NCBI GenBank assembly: GCA_045539315.1
Contig: JAZQFC010000019.1
Location: 1 to 33,545 of the forward strand
Source of the DNA: RUG11462 sp045539315
GTDB lineage: Bacteria; Bacillota; Clostridia; Oscillospirales; Acutalibacteraceae
DNA: 33,545 nt
Reading direction: 5' to 3'
The translations under genes and the position numbers were made by a program. Position 1 is the first letter of the stretch. Each line of letters starts with the position of its first letter. Of this stretch, positions 8,583 through 16,922 are shown one piece after another. The notes under the pieces are model-generated. The model was not told the DNA's origin. It did not search any database and saw only the letters and a list, made by a program, of their open reading frames with translations.

Positions 8583-9157
8583 TTATCGTTACCTCCTTTT
8601 GCAATAAAACACTTGATTATAATTCCAATTAATCCGCCTGCTAAAACTAACAAAATAGGCGAGATTTTAAATGTTGGGAAAACAAGTGTAGAAGCAGAAA
8701 GCAAAAACGCAATTAAAAAAATCACAAATGAAGTTTTATCAACAACGGATTTACTCCAAAGTTTTATAACTGCGTTGATAATAAGCACACAAACGCATAC
8801 AGAGATACCTTTTAATGCGTCTTTAACATATTCATTCTCTGCAAAGTTTGACAAAAATATTGCAATAATGAGTATTATAATAGTAGGAACAAAAATTACG
8901 CCGAGAGTAGCAAAAAGACCACCGAAAAAGCCTTTTTTCTTGTTGCCAATAATAGTTGCAACATTAACTGCAATAACACCAGGGGTGCATTGGCTAATCG
9001 CAAAATAGTCAACAAGTTCCTCGTCAGTTGTCCAACCGCGTTTTTCAACCAATTCACGTGTTAAAATAGGAAGCATAGCATAGCCACCGCCAAACATAAC
9101 TGCGCCTATTTTTAAAAACACCCAAAATAAATTTAATAATGTTTTTAAAGATTTCAT
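8579..9157 (-). CDS. Short-chain chromate transporter family protein (ChrA half), first subunit
   Basis: This 192-residue membrane protein is homologous to its downstream partner. It has FLKIGAVMFGGGYAMLPIL, then QCTPGVIAVNVATIIG, and four or more further hydrophobic segments. GGAGAAG lies just before the ATG. It is first in a two-gene operon driven by the promoter at 9188-9216. The two halves differ most in the loop after the second motif, as expected for paralogues inserted in opposite topologies. That topology is known from other short CHR pairs and is inferred here. Confidence 0.88.
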   Translation of the reverse strand: MKSLKTLLNLFWVFLKIGAVMFGGGYAMLPILTRELVEKRGWTTDEELVDYFAISQCTPGVIAVNVATIIGNKKKGFFGGLFATLGVIFVPTIIILIIAIFLSNFAENEYVKDALKGISVCVCVLIINAVIKLWSKSVVDKTSFVIFLIAFLLSASTLVFPTFKISPILLVLAGGLIGIIIKCFIAKGGNDK

Positions 9158-9187
9158 AACTTCTCCAAAAAATTAATTTCTTTATTA

Positions 9188-9216
9188 ATTTTACCCTTTA
9201 AAACGAATAAAGTCAA
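9188..9216 (-). promoter_or_regulatory. Promoter of the chrA pair
   Basis: On the minus strand TTGACT (9211-9216), a 17-bp spacer and TAAAAT (9188-9193) form a good sigma-A promoter. It is divergent from the one at 9259-9287, with 42 bp between the two -35 boxes. Confidence 0.7.
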
Positions 9217-9258
9217 TAATTAGATTTCTTTTTAGTGGTAAAATTAACAAAATCTTAA

Positions 9259-9287
9259 TTGACTTAAAGACAAATAAGCCTTATACT
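9259..9287 (+). promoter_or_regulatory. Promoter of the beta-CASP nuclease operon
   Basis: TTGACT (9259-9264), a 17-bp spacer and TATACT (9282-9287) lie about 35 bp before the start codon. Any operator between this and the divergent chrA promoter would have to fit in the 42-bp gap, and I see no palindrome there. Confidence 0.7.
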
Positions 9288-9321
9288 GAAATTATACTAG
9301 ATAAAACAAGGAGCAATATAT

Positions 9322-10917
9322 ATGAAAATAGAATTTTTAGGCGCAGCTAGGGAAGTTACTGGCTCTTGTACATTGCTTGAATATAATGATAAAAAGATAT
9401 TAGTTGATTGTGGAATGGAGCAAGGCCCTGACACTTATGAAAACACACCATTGCCTATATCTCCTGCAGATGTGGATTGTGTGCTTTTAACTCATGCTCA
9501 TATTGACCATTCAGGTAAATTACCAAACTTGGTTTCAAATGGTTTTACCGGCGCAATTTATTCAACAACTGCCACTAAAAAGTTGTGTTCGATTATGCTT
9601 TTAGACTCGGCTCATATTCAGGAGCAGGAAGCAAAATGGCGAAATAAACGAGCAAAACGCAGTGGCGCAGATGAGTATATTCCGCTTTATACTATTGCAG
9701 ACGCACAGGCTACATTACCACTTTTTCAAGGGTGCGAATATGATGAAGAAATTGAGATTTTCGAAGGATTTAAAGTAAGATTTATCGATGCCGGTCATCT
9801 GCTTGGCTCGGCAAGTATTGAGATAACCTTTTTTGAAGAAGGCAAGGAGCACAAAATATTATTTTCAGGCGATGTTGGTAATGTGGATAGACCGCTTATT
9901 AAAAATCCACAGTTCCCATCGAGCGCAGATTATGTTGTGATTGAATCTACTTATGGCAATCGTGTTCATGAGCGCAGAGAAGACTATACCGAGCAGATGG
10001 TAAGAATTATTGATGATACTATATCAAGAGGTGGCAATCTTGTAATTCCTTCGTTTGCAATCGGCAGAACGCAAGAGTTGTTATATCTTTTGCATAATAT
10101 AAAAAAGAATAAATTAACAAAGTATGATTTTCCTGTTTTTGTTGATAGTCCTTTGTGTGTTGAAGCAACTGAGATTTATTCAAACGATGAAGAGTTGATG
10201 TCTTATTATGATGAAGAAACATTGGCGCTAATTCAAAGTGGAGAAGAAATTTTAAGTTTTCCAGGGCTTACATTTTCAAAAACAAGCGATGAATCAGTGG
10301 CGATTAATTTAGATAAACGCCCAAAAATTATTATTTCTGCTTCCGGAATGTGTGAGGCAGGCAGAATTCGTCATCATTTAAAACATAATTTATGGCGAGA
10401 AGATTCAACTATTTTATTTGTTGGTTATCAAGCAGAAGGCACTTTTGGTCGTCAACTTATATCAGGCGTGAAACAGGTTAAACTTTTCGGCGAGAAAATT
10501 CAAGTTCGCGCAAAAATTGAAACAATCAAGGGTATAAGCGGTCATGCCGATAGTAATATATTAATGGAATGGTTGAAAAACATTTCGCCAAAACCAAAAA
10601 CCATTTTTGTAAATCATGGTAGCGATACTTCGAGTTCTGATTTTGCAAATCGAGTTCAAGATGAACTTCAGGTTCAAGCTATCGCCCCTTACAATGGTGC
10701 AATTTATAACCTTTTAACTAACACTTGTTTGCACCAAGGCAATTTGCAAAAGATTAAAAAGAGCAAAGCCCCTACACCTTCAAGCGCTTATGAACGACTA
10801 CTTTTAGCAGGCAAACGCTTGTTAACGGTTATTGAGAGAAATAAATATGGCGCTAATAAAGATGTTGGCAGATTTGCAGACCAAGTTACCGAACTTTGCA
10901 ACAAATGGGATAGATAG
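9322..10917 (+). CDS. MBL-fold/beta-CASP RNA nuclease (CPSF-like)
   Basis: The 531-residue protein belongs to the RNA-specific metallo-beta-lactamase family with an inserted beta-CASP domain. Metal ligands are visible: HAHIDH at 58-63, H159 in the GHLLGSA motif, and D184 in FSGDVG. The beta-CASP part contains VDSPL (about 274-278), ISASGMCEAGRIRHHL (338-353), SGHAD with H408, and VNHGS with H432. This layout matches bacterial relatives of eukaryotic CPSF73 more closely than RNase J, which is usually longer and has a separate C-terminal domain. Members act as RNA endo- or exonucleases in the cytoplasm; the substrate is unknown here. AAGGAG precedes the ATG. It is first in a three-gene run with a kinase and a lipoprotein. 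Confidence 0.9.
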   Translation: MKIEFLGAAREVTGSCTLLEYNDKKILVDCGMEQGPDTYENTPLPISPADVDCVLLTHAHIDHSGKLPNLVSNGFTGAIYSTTATKKLCSIMLLDSAHIQEQEAKWRNKRAKRSGADEYIPLYTIADAQATLPLFQGCEYDEEIEIFEGFKVRFIDAGHLLGSASIEITFFEEGKEHKILFSGDVGNVDRPLIKNPQFPSSADYVVIESTYGNRVHERREDYTEQMVRIIDDTISRGGNLVIPSFAIGRTQELLYLLHNIKKNKLTKYDFPVFVDSPLCVEATEIYSNDEELMSYYDEETLALIQSGEEILSFPGLTFSKTSDESVAINLDKRPKIIISASGMCEAGRIRHHLKHNLWREDSTILFVGYQAEGTFGRQLISGVKQVKLFGEKIQVRAKIETIKGISGHADSNILMEWLKNISPKPKTIFVNHGSDTSSSDFANRVQDELQVQAIAPYNGAIYNLLTNTCLHQGNLQKIKKSKAPTPSSAYERLLLAGKRLLTVIERNKYGANKDVGRFADQVTELCNKWDR

Positions 10918-10928
10918 GACTGATTTTT

Positions 10929-11849
10929 ATGTTGAAAAAAATTATTGAATTAAATCAACTTCTTCATAGCAATAAATATGAGTTTATAGCGCAATGTGAA
11001 AATGAGTATGCAAATAAAACACAAAGCGTTGCAGATTTGATTGCAAAAAACATTGAAAAAACGCCGATAATTTTGCTTTCAGGGCCATCAGGCTCCGGCA
11101 AAACTACAACGGCGCTTTCGGTTGAGCATATTTTAGACCAGTGCGGTTTTGAAACACACACATTGTCGCTTGATAATTATTTTTTACCACTCACCGATTT
11201 AGAAAAAGAAATGTTTGCACAAGGCAAAATCGACCTTGAATCGCCAAAACGAGTGGACACCGATTTTTTAAATTCGCAACTTGAAAAAATGATTAATCTT
11301 GAAGAAGTTGCATTGCCAAAATTTGATTTTAAGACAAACAAACGCGTAGATTCAGGCGTTACTTTGAAAAGAGGCAAAACCGAGCCGATTATTTTAGAGG
11401 GTATTCACTCGCTAAACCCTGATGTTATTCAGATTCCAGACGAGAATACTTTGAAAATTTATGTCAGCGTAAGAACAAGAATTGGATATGGCAGTGTAGT
11501 TTTGCACCCATCTAAAATAAGGCTTATTCGCAGAATTATCAGAGATAGCATTTTTAGAAACAGAGACCCTTATGACACTATAAAAATGTTTCATAGTGTT
11601 GAGCAGGGTGTTGAAAAATATATTATGCCTTATAAATATCGTTCAAATGTTGATATTGATACATTTATTCCTTATGAATTATCGGTTTATAAACCACTTG
11701 TGATGGATAAGTTAAAAACGTTGCCAAAAACCGATGAAATAGAAGAAATAATATCGGTTTTATCGGCGTTTGATAGTTTAGATGAAAAAGATGTGCCAAA
11801 AAATTCGTTGATAAGAGAGTTTATTGGCAATGGCAGATTTGAATATTAA
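10929..11849 (+). CDS. Uridine kinase-like P-loop kinase
   Basis: The 306-residue cytoplasmic kinase belongs to the phosphoribulokinase/uridine kinase family. Walker A is GPSGSGKTT (residues 52-60). Substrate-binding features follow in LDNYF, LPKFDFKTN and ILEGIHSLNP, and the lid-like RRIIRDSIFRNRDP lies near residue 200. Related clostridial nucleoside kinases are often about 550 residues with N-terminal TGS/threonyl-tRNA-synthetase-like domains. Those are absent here, and only about 45 unassigned residues precede the P-loop. The gene starts 11 nt after the nuclease stop and its own stop overlaps the next ribosome site, so it is surely cotranscribed. RNA decay products could supply its nucleoside substrate; this is an inference. 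Confidence 0.82.
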   Translation: MLKKIIELNQLLHSNKYEFIAQCENEYANKTQSVADLIAKNIEKTPIILLSGPSGSGKTTTALSVEHILDQCGFETHTLSLDNYFLPLTDLEKEMFAQGKIDLESPKRVDTDFLNSQLEKMINLEEVALPKFDFKTNKRVDSGVTLKRGKTEPIILEGIHSLNPDVIQIPDENTLKIYVSVRTRIGYGSVVLHPSKIRLIRRIIRDSIFRNRDPYDTIKMFHSVEQGVEKYIMPYKYRSNVDIDTFIPYELSVYKPLVMDKLKTLPKTDEIEEIISVLSAFDSLDEKDVPKNSLIREFIGNGRFEY

Positions 11850-11862
11850 AGGAGTTGATATT

Positions 11863-12849
11863 ATGAAAAAATATATTAGTTTGATTTTGGTTGTTTTGGT
11901 TGCTTTGTGTTGCTTTGCAAGTTGCAAAAATTCAAACTCAAATGTTGAAAATTTTAATGGCGAAACAAAACAAAATGAATCGCTTGATAATTCGAGTTTT
12001 GTCAGCGCTTATAGTGAGCGACTAAAACAAATGGGTATGGTAAAGCACGAGCAAAAAGGCGTTATCATAAGTAGCGAGGGCGTTTGGCTTGAGCCTAGCG
12101 GTTTAATTGCAAATGCTCGCGCCGATTTTGATAATGATGGCAATGATGAAATGCTTGTTGTTTATACAAAAGAAAATTCAACAGCCGATGATTACAGCAT
12201 TTATATGGATATGTATGAGGATCAAAACGGTAGCGTGAGCGTTGCCGATACAATGAAATTTGTTTCGTATCATGGCGATGAAGAAGATGAGTTTTCAGGC
12301 GTTCATTTAAAGAAATCGCAAACTTCAGAGGTGTTTGCAAATCTGCAGATAATCGAAACAGATGGCGTTTATCTGCTTTGCGAAAATCGTATGAGCGAGT
12401 CGGTTTTGGGCAATGGTCAAACACAGGATATATGGCTTGTTGAGTATAAAGATAATAAATTCAAATACAAAGCGTCTTTCACTCAAACATCAGGTGGCAC
12501 ATCCGGTTTTGAATACACAGGATATAATTTTGTAAATGGCGAGTTAGATGACGCATTTGTTTATTATAATGAATGGTATAATCAACAACCTAATGTAGAA
12601 AACAAGCCTCTTTACACATCTTTTGGTGAGGCTTTGTCAGAGTTTTTGAAAACTGTTTCTTTGCGAGCAGACGATGATGTTAACTATGCAAATAACCCGT
12701 TCGAGCAAAATATAGATTTCTTTGATTCTTTTGTTGAACAAGAAGGCCGCAAAGTGTTTGCGCTTAAAAATGAGATAGAAAAACGAGGCTATTCTAAAAA
12801 ACTCGGCGGCTCAACTGTTCGTTTCGAGTTTGAAATAGAAAAAGATTAA
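11863..12849 (+). CDS. Lipoprotein with an Asp-rich calcium-loop-like motif
   Basis: The 328-residue protein begins with a lipoprotein signal ending in FASC (Cys21), then an Asn/Ser-rich spacer. ATG 11863 is chosen because AAAGGAG overlaps the preceding stop and gives the signal peptide. An ATG at 11824 in the same frame lies inside the kinase gene. Residues 88-96 read DFDNDGNDE, a DxDxDG calcium loop of the kind found in VCBS/FG-GAP-like or dockerin-type repeats, but only one copy is clear. I do not recognise the rest, which is rich in Asp, Tyr and Phe. It is last in the operon with the nuclease and kinase and is followed by a terminator. A surface location is well supported; function is unknown. 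Confidence 0.75.
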   Translation: MKKYISLILVVLVALCCFASCKNSNSNVENFNGETKQNESLDNSSFVSAYSERLKQMGMVKHEQKGVIISSEGVWLEPSGLIANARADFDNDGNDEMLVVYTKENSTADDYSIYMDMYEDQNGSVSVADTMKFVSYHGDEEDEFSGVHLKKSQTSEVFANLQIIETDGVYLLCENRMSESVLGNGQTQDIWLVEYKDNKFKYKASFTQTSGGTSGFEYTGYNFVNGELDDAFVYYNEWYNQQPNVENKPLYTSFGEALSEFLKTVSLRADDDVNYANNPFEQNIDFFDSFVEQEGRKVFALKNEIEKRGYSKKLGGSTVRFEFEIEKD

Positions 12850-12860
12850 TAAGAAAACGA

Positions 12861-12886
12861 AAAAACCACCTAAAAAGGTGGTTTTT
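12861..12886. terminator. Bidirectional terminator between convergent genes
   Basis: AAAAACCACC and GGTGGTTTTT pair around TAAAAA. The hairpin can end the lipoprotein operon (plus) and the small gene at 12926 (minus). Confidence 0.85.
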
Positions 12887-12925
12887 ATTTTATATATTAA
12901 ATTTTTAAAAATTTTTGAGTGTGGC

Positions 12926-13177
12926 TTATTCAGGTTTTTCGCCATAAAGACCAAATCTGAATAATTTTGTTTCATCTTCCGGAAGCTCACATCTGACAGT
13001 TGTTTCTGTAATCTGACCGTTTATCATTCTACCGAGCGCCGATAATAATAAAAGTCTTGACTTTAAATTTAAGATGTCGCCTTCGTCTGTTTCGAGAAAC
13101 ACATCACCCTTACAGCATGATACTGTATTGATAAAATCCTCAACATTAAGTTGGTGTAATTTTAATTCGGGTCTCAT
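12926..13177 (-). CDS. Small hypothetical protein (83 residues)
   Basis: I do not recognise this protein with confidence. It has a strong ribosome site (AAAGGAGG, 13187-13195 on the plus strand) and its own promoter, so it is a real gene. The middle contains CCKGDVFLETDEGDILNLKSRLLLL, alternating beta and helix character with conserved-looking Gly and Asp residues, and no signal peptide or membrane segment. Short proteins of this pattern occur in other clostridia and are sometimes labelled 'polyA polymerase', a name I see no reason to accept. The size and predicted alpha/beta make-up would fit an HPr-like or STAS-like fold, but that is a guess. It is convergent with the lipoprotein operon. 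Confidence 0.65.
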   Translation of the reverse strand: MRPELKLHQLNVEDFINTVSCCKGDVFLETDEGDILNLKSRLLLLSALGRMINGQITETTVRCELPEDETKLFRFGLYGEKPE

Positions 13178-13203
13178 AAATAATGCCTCCTTTTGTTTAT
13201 TTT

Positions 13204-13229
13204 TTAGAAAACCTTTATTGATTTTCTAA
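13204..13229 (-). promoter_or_regulatory. Leader hairpin before the 83-residue protein gene
   Basis: TTAGAAAA (13204-13211) and TTTTCTAA (13222-13229) form an 8-bp stem with a 10-nt loop. It lies between the promoter and the ribosome site of the gene ending at 12926. The role is unknown; it could stabilise the transcript. Confidence 0.4.
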
Positions 13230-13233
13230 TTTT

Positions 13234-13262
13234 ATAATACTCTCAACTTGCCAAAAAGTCAA
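13234..13262 (-). promoter_or_regulatory. Promoter of the 83-residue protein gene
   Basis: On the minus strand TTGACT (13257-13262), a 17-bp spacer and TATTAT (13234-13239) form a good promoter. A perfect TGTGCA-ATA-TGCACA palindrome (13306-13320) lies about 45 bp upstream of the -35. Confidence 0.65.
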
Positions 13263-13340
13263 CATATTTCTTTGTAGATAATGCACAATAAATGAACTAA
13301 AAATATGTGCAATATGCACAAACAAGGCTATGCAATAAAG

Positions 13341-13590
13341 TAGGGACAGGCGTCCTCGACTGTCCGTCTTAAAAGATTCTTCACGTGCGTTCAGAATGAC
13401 GGTAAATCTAAACGCGTGTCATGGTGAGCGCAGTCGAACCATCTTAAGATTCTTCGCCAATGTTTGCGAATGACGGCGGGATGTGGGCATCCCGCCCTAC
13501 GATAAATCTAAAATACATTCGTAGGGGTCGGCATCCTTGACGACCCTTTTTAAAAATGCGGGTGGAGTAGAACCCCACCCCTACAAAAAA
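13341..13590. repeat. Mosaic intergenic repeat cluster, copy B
   Basis: There is no gene between 13178 and 13613; most of the gap is this repeat. Modules in order are AGGGACAGGCGTCCTCGACTGTCCG, AAGATTCTTCAC...GAATGACGG, CGTGTCATGGTGAGCGCAGTCGAA, ATCTTAAGATTCTTCGCC...GAATGACG, the CGGGATGTGGGCATCCCG palindrome with CCCTACGATAAATCT, GTAGGGGTCGGCATCCTTGACGACCC, and GCGGGTGGAGTAGAACCCCACCCCTAC. From about 13373 to 13589 it is almost identical to copy C. Confidence 0.9.
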
Positions 13591-13615
13591 CAGGGCTGAA
13601 TTTCAGCCCTGTTTT
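13585..13615 (-). terminator. Terminator of the pfl operon
   Basis: AAAACAGGGCTGAA and TTCAGCCCTGTTTT form a long stem with almost no loop. On the minus strand it ends in TTTTTTG. It overlaps the pflA stop codon. Confidence 0.85.
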
Positions 13616-14330
13616 ATATATTCAATATTTCTTGCGCGTGTTTTACTTGCTCATTTGTAGGAGTAGGGGTGTTGTTTAATTCATACTCAAGCCCTAACTC
13701 GTCCCATTTGAACTTGCCTAAAGTATGGTATGGCAAAACTTCTATTTTTTCAACTGTGTTTAGCGTATCAACAAACGATTTTAACTTTTTCAAATCGTTT
13801 TCGTCATCGCTAATGCCTGGCACTAAAACATATCTTATCCACATTTTAATGCCTTTATCGGATAGATATTTTGCAAATTCCAGAGTGTTTTTATTTGACT
13901 TTGAAGTGAGATTTTTATGCTTTTCATCGTCAATTTGCTTTATATCTAACAATACCAAATCGGTATATTTAATAAGTTCATCAAACTTGTTCGTATTGTT
14001 TTTATCAAAAGGCTCGCCACTTGTGTCAATACAAGTGTTAATGCCTTTTTCTTTTGCGCGCTTTAAAAGGCTGGTTAAAAAGTCAATTTGCAAAAGTGGT
14101 TCGCCACCGGAAACGGTTATTCCACCGCCGTTTTTCCAATACTCTTTGTAGCGCTCGGCTTTGTTTATCAACTCATCGCAACTTAACTCTTTGTGTGTAT
14201 CGCTACCCCAAGTATCAGGGTTGTGACAGTATTTGCAACGCATAGAACAGCCCTTTAAAAATATAATATATCTAACCCCTGGACCATCAGACGCGCCAAA
14301 ACTTTCGGTTGAATGAATTTTACCAATCAC
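13614..14330 (-). CDS. pflA: Pyruvate formate-lyase-activating enzyme
   Basis: PflA is a radical SAM enzyme that abstracts hydrogen from the glycyl residue of PFL, using a [4Fe-4S] cluster and S-adenosylmethionine. I take the GTG at 14330 as the start. It is preceded by AAAGGAG at the right distance and gives MIGKIHSTESF, the usual opening of the family, and 238 residues, the usual length. An upstream in-frame ATG at 14411 would add 27 unrelated residues encoded by hairpin sequence. The CxxxCxxC cluster is C28, C32 and C35 (KGCSMRCKYCHNP), with VSGGEPLLQ further on. The gene is downstream of pflB on the same strand, separated by about 185 nt of structured RNA. Confidence 0.93.
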   Translation of the reverse strand: MIGKIHSTESFGASDGPGVRYIIFLKGCSMRCKYCHNPDTWGSDTHKELSCDELINKAERYKEYWKNGGGITVSGGEPLLQIDFLTSLLKRAKEKGINTCIDTSGEPFDKNNTNKFDELIKYTDLVLLDIKQIDDEKHKNLTSKSNKNTLEFAKYLSDKGIKMWIRYVLVPGISDDENDLKKLKSFVDTLNTVEKIEVLPYHTLGKFKWDELGLEYELNNTPTPTNEQVKHAQEILNI

Positions 14331-14356
14331 TGTTTTTCTCCTTTTGCTTTTAAGAA

Positions 14357-14379
14357 AGGCGGAAGAAAAACTTCCGCCT
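14357..14379 (-). promoter_or_regulatory. Hairpin just upstream of the pflA ribosome site
   Basis: AGGCGGAAG and CTTCCGCCT form a perfect 9-bp stem around five bases. On the minus strand it ends about 10 nt before the pflA Shine-Dalgarno and is followed by TTCTTA, too weak for a classic terminator. It may lower pflA expression relative to pflB or protect a processed 5' end. Confidence 0.55.
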
Positions 14380-14415
14380 AAAATTTTAAATTCATCGCGC
14401 AGACGATACATTAAC

Positions 14416-14516
14416 TTGACCGCAGGTCAAACATCACGCGCGAAAACGCACCTATAACTGCCGACAGGCAATTTAACTCGCTCGAAAGAGCGAACATAAC
14501 TGCACGCGCAGAGTGC
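14416..14516 (-). promoter_or_regulatory. String of small hairpins in the pflB-pflA spacer
   Basis: Several short inverted repeats follow each other: TTGACC-GCA-GGTCAA (14416-14430), TGCC-GACA-GGCA (14459-14470), CGCTC-GAAA-GAGCG (14479-14492) and GCAC-N7-GTGC (14502-14516). The phrase ATAACTGC recurs between them. There is no T tract and no coding potential that I trust. This is probably a structured mRNA spacer. Confidence 0.5.
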
Positions 14517-16759
14517 TATAAAGATGTGTGGCAAGTACGAGAGATTACATCTAACTGTTGCTCGCGAGTTAAATCGATAAATTTAACTGCATAACCTGAA
14601 ACACGAATAGTAAAGTTTGCATACTCTTCTTTTTCAGGGTGCTCCATTGCGTCAATAAGTTTTTCTTTGCCAAAAATATTAACATTAAGATGATGAGCGC
14701 CTTTGTTAAAGTAACCATCAAGCACAGAAACTAGGTTTTCAGTTTGTTGCTCTTCATCGTTTCCAAGCGCTTCAGGAGAGATGGTTTGCGTATTAGAAAT
14801 ACCATCAAGCGCCCATTCATAAGGCAGTTTTGCAACAGAGTTTAGCGAAGCCAAAAGTCCATTTTCCTCTGCACCATAAGATGGGTTAGCACCAGGAGAA
14901 AGTGGCTCGCCGGCTTTTCTGCCGTCAGGCAAAGAGCCTGTCGCTTTACCATAAACAACATTTGAAGTGATAGTCAAAATAGATGTTGTAGGCTCTGCGT
15001 TTCTATAAGTCTGGCATTGTTTAATCTTGTGCAAAAATGTTTTAAGCAACCATCTTGCAATGTCGTCCGCTCTGTCATCATCGTTGCCGTATCGTGGGAA
15101 ATCGCCCTCGGTATCAAAATCAACAACAAAACCTTCAGTATCACGAATTGTGCGAACACGAGCGTATTTAATCGCAGAAAGCGAGTCAACAACGTGTGAA
15201 AAACCTGCAATGCCTGTTGCAAATGTACGTTTTAAATCAGAGTCGAGCAACGCCATTTCAGCCGCTTCGTAGTTATATTTATCGTGCATGTAATGAATGA
15301 GATTAAGTGTATGCACATAAATAGAAGCAAGCCAAGTAAGCATTTCATCATACTTTTCAATTACTTCATAGTAATCAAGATATTCAGATTTAATAGGGGT
15401 GTATTTAGGGCTAACTTGCACTCTTGTAGTAGCATCAACACCACCGTTTATTGCATATAAAAGACATTTTGCAAGGTTAGCACGAGCGCCGAAAAACTGC
15501 ATTTCTTTACCTGTTTTTGTAGCAGAAACGCAACAACAAATCGCATAGTCATCGCCCCAAACAGGACGCATAACATCATCGTTTTCATATTGAATAGAAC
15601 TTGTGCGTATAGAAATTTTAGCCGCATATTTTTTAAAGTTTTCAGGCAATTTTTCAGAATAAAGCACAGTTAAATTTGGTTCAGGAGATGGGCCCATATT
15701 TTCAAGTGTGTGCAAAAATCTAAAATCGTTTTTAGTAACGAGCGCTCTGCCGTCAATACCTTTTCCTGCAACAGAAACAGTTGCCCAAACAGGGTCGCCG
15801 GAAAAAAGTTCGTTATAAGATGGAATTCTTGCAAACTTAACCATTCTGAATTTCATAACCAAATGGTCAATTAACTCTTGCGCTTGTTCTTCGGTTAAAG
15901 TGCCGTTGTCTAAATCACGCTGAATATAAATATCAAGGAATGTTGAAATTCTGCCAACGCTCATTGCGGCGCCATTTTGTGTTTTAATTGCGGCAAGATA
16001 ACCAAAATAAAGCCATTGACACGCCTCACTCGCGTTAGAAGCAGGCTCTGAAATATCATAGCCATAAATCGCCGCCATCTCTTTCATCTCGCGCAAAGCC
16101 CTGATTTGCATAGCAATTTCTTCGCGAAGTTGAATAACATTGTCATACATTTTACCGTTGCCACAGTTGTCAAGGTCTTCTTGTTTGCATTTTATAAGAT
16201 GGTCAATACCGTAAAGCGCAATTCTACGATAATCGCCAACAATTCTACCTCTGCCATAAGTATCAGGAAGACCTGTGATAATTTTATTCTTCCTCGCTCT
16301 TTTCATAGCAGGGGTGTATGCGTCATAAACACCTTGGTTGTGAGTTTTATGATAAACATTGAAAATTTTATGCAATTTTTCGCTTGGCTCATAACCATAA
16401 GTTTTACAAGCCTCTTCTGCCATTCTTATGCCACCAAAAGGCATAAATGCTCTTTTTAAAGGCTTGTCCGTCTGCAAACCAACGATTTTTTCAAGCGATT
16501 TATCAAGATAGCCTGCGCCGTGAGAAGTGAGCGTTGAAACAACATCTGTATCCATATCCAAAACGCCACCGTTAGCGCGCTCTTGCTTTTGCAATTCTTG
16601 AAGTTTGCCCCAAAGAATGTTTGTAGCCTCGGTAGGTCCGGCCAAAAAAGACTCATCGCCACCATAAGCGGTGTAGTTTTTTTGAATAAAATCACGAGTG
16701 CTGATTTCTTCGCACCATTTTCCACCTACAAAGCCTTGCCATTGTTTGAATTCGAGCAT
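14516..16759 (-). CDS. pflB: Formate C-acetyltransferase (pyruvate formate-lyase)
   Basis: PFL cleaves pyruvate with CoA to acetyl-CoA and formate during anaerobic fermentation. This 747-residue enzyme is full length. The catalytic cysteines lie in AICCCVSATKTGKEM (C408-C410, the last two being the usual pair), and the glycyl radical is G722 in RVSGYAVKF near the C terminus. The usual motif reads IACCVSAM, so the extra cysteine at 408 is a small variation. CGGAGGAA lies before the ATG at 16759. The gene has a promoter at 16801-16829 and candidate redox operators further upstream, and is followed by its activase gene. Activated PFL is cut by oxygen, which fits with the oxygen-scavenging operon 1 kb away. 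Confidence 0.97.
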   Translation of the reverse strand: MLEFKQWQGFVGGKWCEEISTRDFIQKNYTAYGGDESFLAGPTEATNILWGKLQELQKQERANGGVLDMDTDVVSTLTSHGAGYLDKSLEKIVGLQTDKPLKRAFMPFGGIRMAEEACKTYGYEPSEKLHKIFNVYHKTHNQGVYDAYTPAMKRARKNKIITGLPDTYGRGRIVGDYRRIALYGIDHLIKCKQEDLDNCGNGKMYDNVIQLREEIAMQIRALREMKEMAAIYGYDISEPASNASEACQWLYFGYLAAIKTQNGAAMSVGRISTFLDIYIQRDLDNGTLTEEQAQELIDHLVMKFRMVKFARIPSYNELFSGDPVWATVSVAGKGIDGRALVTKNDFRFLHTLENMGPSPEPNLTVLYSEKLPENFKKYAAKISIRTSSIQYENDDVMRPVWGDDYAICCCVSATKTGKEMQFFGARANLAKCLLYAINGGVDATTRVQVSPKYTPIKSEYLDYYEVIEKYDEMLTWLASIYVHTLNLIHYMHDKYNYEAAEMALLDSDLKRTFATGIAGFSHVVDSLSAIKYARVRTIRDTEGFVVDFDTEGDFPRYGNDDDRADDIARWLLKTFLHKIKQCQTYRNAEPTTSILTITSNVVYGKATGSLPDGRKAGEPLSPGANPSYGAEENGLLASLNSVAKLPYEWALDGISNTQTISPEALGNDEEQQTENLVSVLDGYFNKGAHHLNVNIFGKEKLIDAMEHPEKEEYANFTIRVSGYAVKFIDLTREQQLDVISRTCHTSL

Positions 16760-16800
16760 TAAATGTTCCTCCGTAAAAATATTTCTCTTTTTCTAATAAT

Positions 16801-16829
16801 ATGATAACATAATTCGTCATTTTATTCAA
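16801..16829 (-). promoter_or_regulatory. Promoter of pflB
   Basis: On the minus strand TTGAAT (16824-16829), a 17-bp spacer and TGT-TATCAT (-10 at 16801-16806) form an extended -10 promoter. The alternative TTGAAA-17-TAAAAT lies about 20 bp upstream on the same strand, so there may be two starts. Confidence 0.55.
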
Positions 16830-16859
16830 TAATTTTTGCAGTTTCAAAATTTAGAAAGT

Positions 16860-16877
16860 AACACAAAATATTGTGTT
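16860..16877. promoter_or_regulatory. Candidate operator palindrome upstream of pflB
   Basis: AACACAA-AATA-TTGTGTT is a perfect 7-bp inverted repeat with a 4-bp spacer. It is centred about 70-75 bp upstream of the predicted pflB start, a position used by CRP/FNR-type activators. The half-site does not match FNR (TTGAT) exactly, so the protein that binds it is unknown. Confidence 0.4.
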
Positions 16878-16922
16878 TATTATATTCATTTTGCACAAAG
16901 TATATGTAAATTTGTGGCGAGT

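Noticed and set aside
12095..12424. Minus-strand frame of 109 codons in the lipoprotein gene
   Set aside because: It has no ribosome site or promoter and is rich in His and Arg, as expected from the complement of a Glu/Asp/Lys-rich gene.
13306..13320. TGTGCA-ATA-TGCACA palindrome as a firm operator
   Set aside because: It is perfect but short, and lies well upstream of the promoter of the 83-residue gene. It has no second copy and no matching known consensus, so I mention it only with that promoter.
14331..14411. Extended N terminus of PflA from ATG 14411
   Set aside because: The extra 27 residues are encoded by hairpin sequence and do not resemble PflA, while a GTG with a good ribosome site gives the normal family start.
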